In this document: piece by piece, positions 5,909 through 10,239 of the stretch
Position numbering within the stretch: position 1 is the first letter of the stretch
Layout of the letters: every line of letters starts with the position of its first letter
Assembly: GCA_013152215.1 (NCBI GenBank)
Contig: JAADGT010000123.1
Location: 1 to 10,239, forward strand
DNA from: Deltaproteobacteria bacterium
GTDB lineage: Bacteria > Desulfobacterota > Deferrisomatia > Deferrisomatales > Deferrisomataceae
DNA: 10,239 bases
Direction: 5' to 3'
Notes under the pieces: model-generated
Database searches by the model: none
What the model was told of the DNA's origin: nothing
What the model saw: the letters and a program-made list of their open reading frames with translations, nothing else
Made by a program: the position numbers and the translations under genes

Positions 5909-8407
5909 ATGGCGAAGATCCGCGTATTTGAAGCCGCGAAGAAGCACGGTGTGGAGGTTCAGGCCTTGCTGGGCGCCCTGACCGATCTGGGCGTCAAGGT
6001 CCGAAGCCACCTTTCGCCCGTGGACGAGGCCGACCTCGAGAAGGCGTTGGGCACGCTGGGCGCGGGGCAGACGCCCGAGACCGAGGCCGCCCCGACGCCG
6101 AAGCCGGCGAAGGTGGTGCGCCGTCGCCGGAAGAAGGAGGAGACCCCGCCGCCGGAGGAGCCGGCGGCCGAGGCCGCTCCTGCCGAGGCCGAAGCAGCCG
6201 AGGCACCCGGCGAGGAGCCGATTTCGGAGCCCCAGGGGGAGGGCGAGGCCGGCCCTGCCGAGGCGGAGGCGCCCGCACGGGCAGAAGCCCCCGAACCAGA
6301 GGAGGAAACCGCGGCTTCGGAACCGGAGCCCGCCCCGCCGGCCGAGGAGCCGCCTCCCGCGCCCGAGGCCGAGGCTGCGGCCGAGGCCCAGGAGCCCGCC
6401 GAGGAAGGGGCCAAGGAGCCGGCCGAGGGGGAGGAGAAGTTCAAGCTCAAGGTGGTTCGGTTCATCCACCACCTGCCGGAGCAGCCTACCCCGCCGCCCT
6501 CGTACCAGATGTCCAAGGAGGAGCGCGAGGCGTCGAAGGCGGCCCGCAAGGCCCGCAAGGGCAAGAAGGGAAAGAGGGCCAAGCGGGAGGTCCAGGCCAA
6601 GCCCCAGAGGAAAGCAGCCCCTCAGGCCCCCACCACGGTGGCGCCCAAGGCCCAGAAGCGCCGAATCCGCATCGGCGAGGTGATCACGGTCTCGGACCTG
6701 AGCCAGAGGATGGGGGTGAAGGCCACCGAGCTGATTCGCCAGCTGATGGGGCTCGGGGTCCTGGCCACGATCAATCAGACCATCGACGTGGAGACCGCGG
6801 CCTTGGTGGCGTCGGAGTTCGGGTACGAGGTCGAGAGCTACCAGGTGGGCGAGGAGGAGATGCTGGCCCAGAGCGAGGACCGGCCCGAGGACCTCGAGCC
6901 CCGGCCCCCCGTCGTCACCGTCATGGGCCACGTGGACCACGGAAAGACCTCCCTGCTCGACGCCATCCGGGAGACCCGGGTCGCCGATCGCGAGGCCGGC
7001 GGGATCACCCAGCACATCGGGGCCTACGAGGTGGAGACCGGCCGGGGCAAGCTGGTGTTTCTCGACACTCCGGGGCACGAGGCGTTCACCGCGCTCCGGG
7101 CCCGTGGCGCCAAGGTCACCGACATCACGGTGCTCGTGGTGGCGGCGGACGACGGCATCATGCCCCAGACCATCGAAGCCATCGACCACTCGAAGGCGGC
7201 CGGCGTTCCCATCATCGTGGCCATCAACAAGATGGACAAGCCCGACGCGGATCCCGAGCGGGTCAAGCGCCAGTTAACCGAGCACGGACTGGTGCCCGAG
7301 GAGTGGGGCGGCGACGTGATCTGCGTGCCGGTCTCGGCCAAGAAGCGCGACGGCATCGACGACCTGCTCGAGATGATCGCCCTTCAGGCGGAGCTGCTGG
7401 ACCTCAAGGCCAACCCGGACAAGCCCGCCCGCGGCGTGGTGATCGAGGCGCGGGTGGACCGCGGACGAGGCCCCGTGGCCTCGGTGCTGGTGCAGGAGGG
7501 CACCCTCAAGGTGGGCGACGTGGTCCTGGCGGGCCAACACTACGGCCGGATCCGGGCCCTGATCAACGACCAGGGCAAGCGGGTCAAGCAGGCCGGGCCG
7601 TCGATCCCGGTGGAGGTCCTGGGTCTCGGCGGAGTGCCCACGGCCGGTGAGGCGTTCCAGGTGGTGGAAAGCGAACGGGTGGCGAAACAGATCGCCACAC
7701 GCCGCGCCGAGAAGGCCCGGCAGGAAGAGATGGCCAAGACCAGACGGGTCAGCCTGGAGGACCTCCACGCTCAGCTCGCGGAGGGCGAGGTACAGGACCT
7801 CAACCTCATCGTCAAGGCCGACGTGCAGGGGTCGGTGGAGGCCCTCACCAAGGCCCTGGAGGAGCGCTCCACCGACGAGGTCCGGGTCCGGGTGATCCAC
7901 GGGGCCGTTGGCGGGATCACCGAGAACGACGTGAACCTGGCTGCGGCATCCCAGGCGATCATCATCGGGTTCAATGTGCGGCCCGAGTCCAAGGCCTCCC
8001 AGCTAGCCGACCAGCAGGGGGTGGACATCCGGCTGTACAACGTCATCTACGACGCCATCGACGACCTGAACAAGGCCGTGCAGGGGCTGCTCGCGCCGAC
8101 CATCGAGGAGAAGGTCCTGGGACGGGCCGAGGTACGGCAGCTGTTCCGGGTGCCCAAGGTGGGCACCGTGGCCGGGTGCTACGTGACCGAGGGCGTGGCC
8201 CAGCGCTCGGCTCGGGTGCGGCTGCTGCGGGACAACGTGGTGGTGTACGAGGGCACCCTGGCGAGCCTCAAACGGTTCAAGGACGACGTGCGCGAGGTGC
8301 GCGAGGGCATGGAGTGCGGTCTATCCATCCAGAACTACAACGACATCAAAGAGGGCGATGTGGTGGAGTTCTTCGTGATGGAGGAAAAGGCCGCTGACGA
8401 GGCATAG
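5909..8407 (+). CDS. infB: Translation initiation factor IF-2
   Basis: IF2 is the GTPase that brings fMet-tRNA to the 30S subunit and promotes 50S joining. The 832-residue protein starts with MAKIRVFEAAKKHGVEVQ, the family's usual N-terminal helical module. An in-frame ATG 33 bases earlier (5876) is rejected because the AGGAAGG just before 5909 and the family N-terminus favour this start. Residues about 55-175 are an acidic Pro/Ala/Glu linker and about 202-252 a basic Lys/Arg linker. A second N-terminal IF2 module covers about 255-310 (VSDLSQRMGVKATELIRQLM). The G domain carries G1 GHVDHGKTS (340-348), switch I GGITQHIGAY (364-373), DTPGH (386-390), NKMD (440-443) and SAK (476-478). Domain II follows from about 505, domain III from about 625 (IVKADVQGSVEAL), and the initiator-tRNA-binding C-terminal domain from about 735. 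All nucleotide-binding residues are intact, so it should be fully active in the cytoplasm. Confidence 0.98.
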   Translation: MAKIRVFEAAKKHGVEVQALLGALTDLGVKVRSHLSPVDEADLEKALGTLGAGQTPETEAAPTPKPAKVVRRRRKKEETPPPEEPAAEAAPAEAEAAEAPGEEPISEPQGEGEAGPAEAEAPARAEAPEPEEETAASEPEPAPPAEEPPPAPEAEAAAEAQEPAEEGAKEPAEGEEKFKLKVVRFIHHLPEQPTPPPSYQMSKEEREASKAARKARKGKKGKRAKREVQAKPQRKAAPQAPTTVAPKAQKRRIRIGEVITVSDLSQRMGVKATELIRQLMGLGVLATINQTIDVETAALVASEFGYEVESYQVGEEEMLAQSEDRPEDLEPRPPVVTVMGHVDHGKTSLLDAIRETRVADREAGGITQHIGAYEVETGRGKLVFLDTPGHEAFTALRARGAKVTDITVLVVAADDGIMPQTIEAIDHSKAAGVPIIVAINKMDKPDADPERVKRQLTEHGLVPEEWGGDVICVPVSAKKRDGIDDLLEMIALQAELLDLKANPDKPARGVVIEARVDRGRGPVASVLVQEGTLKVGDVVLAGQHYGRIRALINDQGKRVKQAGPSIPVEVLGLGGVPTAGEAFQVVESERVAKQIATRRAEKARQEEMAKTRRVSLEDLHAQLAEGEVQDLNLIVKADVQGSVEALTKALEERSTDEVRVRVIHGAVGGITENDVNLAAASQAIIIGFNVRPESKASQLADQQGVDIRLYNVIYDAIDDLNKAVQGLLAPTIEEKVLGRAEVRQLFRVPKVGTVAGCYVTEGVAQRSARVRLLRDNVVVYEGTLASLKRFKDDVREVREGMECGLSIQNYNDIKEGDVVEFFVMEEKAADEA

Positions 8408-8421
8408 CTCGGAGCCCCCCC

Positions 8422-8709
8422 ATGGTGATCGGAGTGGCCCGGTTCGACCTGTACATCCCCGAGGCCCACAGCCTCAAGGAGAAGCGCTCCGTGGTGCGGC
8501 GGGTGGTGGACCGAGTACGCAACCGGTTTCCGGTGAGCGTGGCCGAGGTGGACAGCCTCGACCTGCACCAGCGGGCCACGATCGGGTTCGCCGTGGTTTC
8601 GGGGTCGGCTCCCCTGGCCGACCGAGTCCTGGAGGGGGTGCTCCAGTTCGTGGAGGACCAGCACCTGGCCCAGATCCTGACCGTGGATCGGGAGATCCTG
8701 CATTTCTGA
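8422..8709 (+). CDS. DUF503/YlxP family protein
   Basis: This 95-residue protein belongs to DUF503 (PF04456; YlxP in Firmicutes), a small alpha/beta family often found between infB and rbfA. Its biochemical role is not firmly established, though gene position and studies of YlxP link it to ribosome maturation. The recognisable segment is DLYIPEAHSLKEKRSVVRRV (residues 9-28), with the conserved HSLKEKR motif. A second conserved stretch, VAEVDSLDLHQRATIGFAVV (40-59), has the typical pattern of a strand after the conserved helix. GGAG (8411-8414), seven bases before the ATG, fixes the start, 14 bases after the infB stop. Length is normal for the family. Nothing is missing or fused. Confidence 0.93.
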   Translation: MVIGVARFDLYIPEAHSLKEKRSVVRRVVDRVRNRFPVSVAEVDSLDLHQRATIGFAVVSGSAPLADRVLEGVLQFVEDQHLAQILTVDREILHF

Positions 8710-8767
8710 TTCGGGGGCGGTTTCTCGCGCCGAGGGACTGCCGGGGGCGGGGGACCGAGGGCCTCTG

Positions 8768-8799
8768 GCCTTCTCGCCTTCCAGCCTCCCAGCCTTTAC
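8768..8799 (+). repeat. Short 8-bp tandem repeat upstream of rbfA
   Basis: Four consecutive 8-base units with consensus GCCTTCCA fill 8768-8799: GCCTTCTC, GCCTTCCA, GCCTCCCA, GCCTTTAC. A partial unit (GCCTCTG, 8761-8767) precedes them. The array ends directly at the AGGAG ribosome binding site of rbfA (8800-8804). The 101-base gap is unusually long for this otherwise tight operon and starts with a G-rich stretch (8710-8760). The pyrimidine-rich strand is the one transcribed into the mRNA leader. Confidence 0.6.
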
Positions 8800-8810
8800 A
8801 GGAGCCATCC

Positions 8811-9173
8811 ATGGAATCACGGCGGGCCCAACGGGTGGCCGACCTGCTCCACCACGAGATCGCCTGGGTGCTCCAGCGGGAGATCAAGGATCCCCGGGTG
8901 GGGTTCGTGACCATCACGGGGGTGCGGGTCAGCGCCGATCTGCGCCACGCCCGGGTCTACTACACGGTGCTGGGAGAGGCCCCCCAGCGCTCGGAGACCC
9001 AGAAGGGCCTCGACAGCGCCCGGGCCTTCGTGCGCCGGGCGGTCGGTGCCCGTCTGCGGATCAAGGTGGTTCCGGAGCTCAAGTTCGTCTACGACGAAGA
9101 TTTCGAACGGGCCCTGCGGACCCAGGCCGTCCTAGAGGACGTGCGCGATGCAACGGAAGACCCGGATCGCTGA
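8811..9173 (+). CDS. rbfA: Ribosome-binding factor A
   Basis: RbfA is a small KH-type RNA-binding protein that acts in late 30S maturation near 16S rRNA helix 1 and must leave before initiation. The 120-residue protein has the usual N-terminal helix (RRAQRVADLLHHEIAWVLQR, residues 4-23), then DPRVGFVTITGVRVSADL (27-44), which is the conserved strand and the family's V-S-x-D-L pattern, followed by HARVYYTVLG (46-55). The closing segment PELKFVYDEDFERA (88-101) matches the family's PEL-F-D signature. Length is normal. AGGAG six bases before the ATG supports the start. The gene's last 26 bases overlap the start of nrnA, so the two are probably translated together. Its position after infB and DUF503 is typical. 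Confidence 0.96.
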   Translation: MESRRAQRVADLLHHEIAWVLQREIKDPRVGFVTITGVRVSADLRHARVYYTVLGEAPQRSETQKGLDSARAFVRRAVGARLRIKVVPELKFVYDEDFERALRTQAVLEDVRDATEDPDR

Positions 9174-10143
9174 GGTGCGCCGGGCCCTCCTCCCGGCCCG
9201 GCGGGTGCTCATCCTATCTCACCGCAACCCCGACGGAGACGCCGTTGGGTCCTCGCTGGCGTTGCTGTCGGGCCTGCTGGCCCTTGGCAAGACCTGCGAG
9301 GTGGTGAACACCGACGGCGTCCCCGCCAACCTGGTGTGGCTGCCCCTGGCCGAACGGGTGGGCATCGGCCCGGAGCGGGACGACTACGACACGGTGGTGT
9401 TCCTGGACTGCGGCAACCCCGACCGGCCCGGCGTGGACCTCGCGCCCCTGCGGGGAGCCCGGTGGATCAACATCGACCATCACCCGGGCAACGGCGACTT
9501 CGGCCACGCCAACCTGGTGGATCCGGCAGCCTGCGCCACAGCCGAGCTGGTCTACGAGGTGCTCGTGGGGCTCCAGGTGCCGGTCGGCTTCACAGCCGCG
9601 ACGAACATCTACACGGCCATCCTCACCGACACGGGGTGTTTTCGGTTCTCCAACTCCAACGCCCGGGCGTTCGAGATCGCCTCGCGGATGGTGGGCCGGG
9701 GCGTGGATCCGTCGTGGGTGGCCCAGATGGTGTACGATCAGCAGCCGGTCAATCGTTTGAGGCTGCTCAGCCGCGTGCTGGAAACCCTCGAGCTCTCTCC
9801 CCGAGACAAGGCCGCCTGTGTGGTGGTGACCCAGGAGATGTTCCGGGCCACCCACACCGGCGTGGAGGACGTGGAGGGTTTCGTGAACTACCCCCGGTCC
9901 GTGTGCGGGGTGGAGGTGGGGTTCCTGCTGCGGGAGGAACCCGACGGCCGGTACCGGGTGGCGTTCCGATCCAAGGGTCGGGTGGACGTGGCCGAGATCG
10001 CCCGGGAGTTTGGGGGAGGGGGCCACCGCAACGCGGCCGGCGCCACGGTGGAGGGCACCGCCCCCCAGATCCGCCAGCGGATCTTCGACCGGGTGGAGGC
10101 GGCCTGCGACGAACTGCTCCTGGGAAGGCGCGAGGTGGGATGA
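9148..10143 (+). CDS. nrnA: Bifunctional oligoribonuclease and pAp phosphatase NrnA (DHH family)
   Basis: NrnA-type enzymes degrade very short RNAs (nano-RNA) to mononucleotides and dephosphorylate 3'-phosphoadenosine 5'-phosphate, using two Mn ions. The 331-residue protein has all DHH-domain metal motifs: HRNPDGD (25-31), the Asp of LDCGN (87), DHH (110-112), and the Asp of TDTGCF (161). The C-terminal DHHA1 domain carries FGGGGHRNAAGA (288-299), which binds the substrate's base and phosphate. Length is typical of the family. The ATG at 9148 lies inside rbfA, eight bases after AGAGGA, so rbfA and nrnA overlap by 26 bases. Its stop overlaps the truB start as ATGA. These overlaps point to translational coupling. 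The place of nrnA between rbfA and truB is common. Which activity dominates cannot be told from sequence. Confidence 0.95.
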   Translation: MQRKTRIAEVRRALLPARRVLILSHRNPDGDAVGSSLALLSGLLALGKTCEVVNTDGVPANLVWLPLAERVGIGPERDDYDTVVFLDCGNPDRPGVDLAPLRGARWINIDHHPGNGDFGHANLVDPAACATAELVYEVLVGLQVPVGFTAATNIYTAILTDTGCFRFSNSNARAFEIASRMVGRGVDPSWVAQMVYDQQPVNRLRLLSRVLETLELSPRDKAACVVVTQEMFRATHTGVEDVEGFVNYPRSVCGVEVGFLLREEPDGRYRVAFRSKGRVDVAEIAREFGGGGHRNAAGATVEGTAPQIRQRIFDRVEAACDELLLGRREVG

Positions 10144-10239
10144 CGGATCCCCGTTCGGGCCTTCTGGTCTGCGCAAAACCCCCTGGTCCCACATCCCACA
10201 CGGCCGTGGCGCGGGTCCGCCGCGCCTTGGCCGCCGCAC
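10140..10239 (+). CDS. truB: tRNA pseudouridine synthase B, N-terminal fragment cut by window edge
   Basis: TruB makes pseudouridine at position 55 in the T-loop of tRNAs. Only the first 33 codons are in the window. They read MTDPRSGLLVCAKPPGPTSH and continue with TAVARVRRALAAA, matching the family's opening pattern of G-L-L, then K-P-x-G-x-T-S and V-x-R-V-R-R. The usual Asp before Lys-Pro is Ala here; that residue is not the catalytic Asp, which lies further downstream outside the window. The ATG overlaps the nrnA stop by four bases (ATGA), and a purine-rich GAGGTGGG just upstream serves as ribosome binding site. In this position truB normally follows nrnA, often with rpsO and pnp next. Confidence 0.88.
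   Translation, partial: MTDPRSGLLVCAKPPGPTSHTAVARVRRALAAA

Noticed and set aside
4922..7189. Long minus-strand open frame of 755 codons opposite nusA and infB
   Set aside because: It lies antisense to two unmistakable conserved genes, and its product is Leu/Gly/Arg/Ser-rich low complexity. Such frames arise from GC-rich third codon positions.

Overview
The window is GC-rich (clearly above 60%) bacterial chromosome, dense with genes. It looks like a Gram-negative from the former Deltaproteobacteria (Desulfuromonadota or a relative). This is inferred from an outer-membrane TolC-type protein with a signal peptide, the very GC-biased third codon positions, and the translation-gene order nusA, infB, DUF503, rbfA, nrnA, truB. 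The species cannot be named from sequence alone.

Layout. Positions 1-257 hold no convincing gene, only GC-rich sequence with nested inverted repeats. A minus-strand gene (258-1121) encodes an unrecognised cysteine-rich protein with a central OB-fold-like segment. It is divergent from a TolC-family outer-membrane channel gene (1316-2632). A 187-bp gap with a small hairpin leads to an eight-or-so-helix permease of the ArsP_1/DUF318 (SO_0444-type) family (2820-3794). Positions 3795-3898 contain a possible sigma-70 promoter and a good intrinsic terminator.

From 3899 to the end runs a ribosome-maturation, transcription and translation operon: rimP (frameshifted in this sequence), nusA, infB, a DUF503/YlxP gene, rbfA, nrnA, and the first 33 codons of truB. 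All lie on the plus strand with short gaps or overlaps. RimP and RbfA help mature the 30S subunit, NusA controls elongation and termination, IF2 places initiator tRNA, NrnA degrades nano-RNA and pAp, and TruB makes pseudouridine 55 in tRNA. The ylxR and ylxQ genes that sit between nusA and infB in many bacteria are absent.

Most of the window is conserved housekeeping sequence. I did not find a new defence, mobile or biosynthetic system. The points most worth a second look are the single-site frameshift in rimP, the uncharacterised cysteine-rich protein, and the promoter/terminator arrangement just before rimP.
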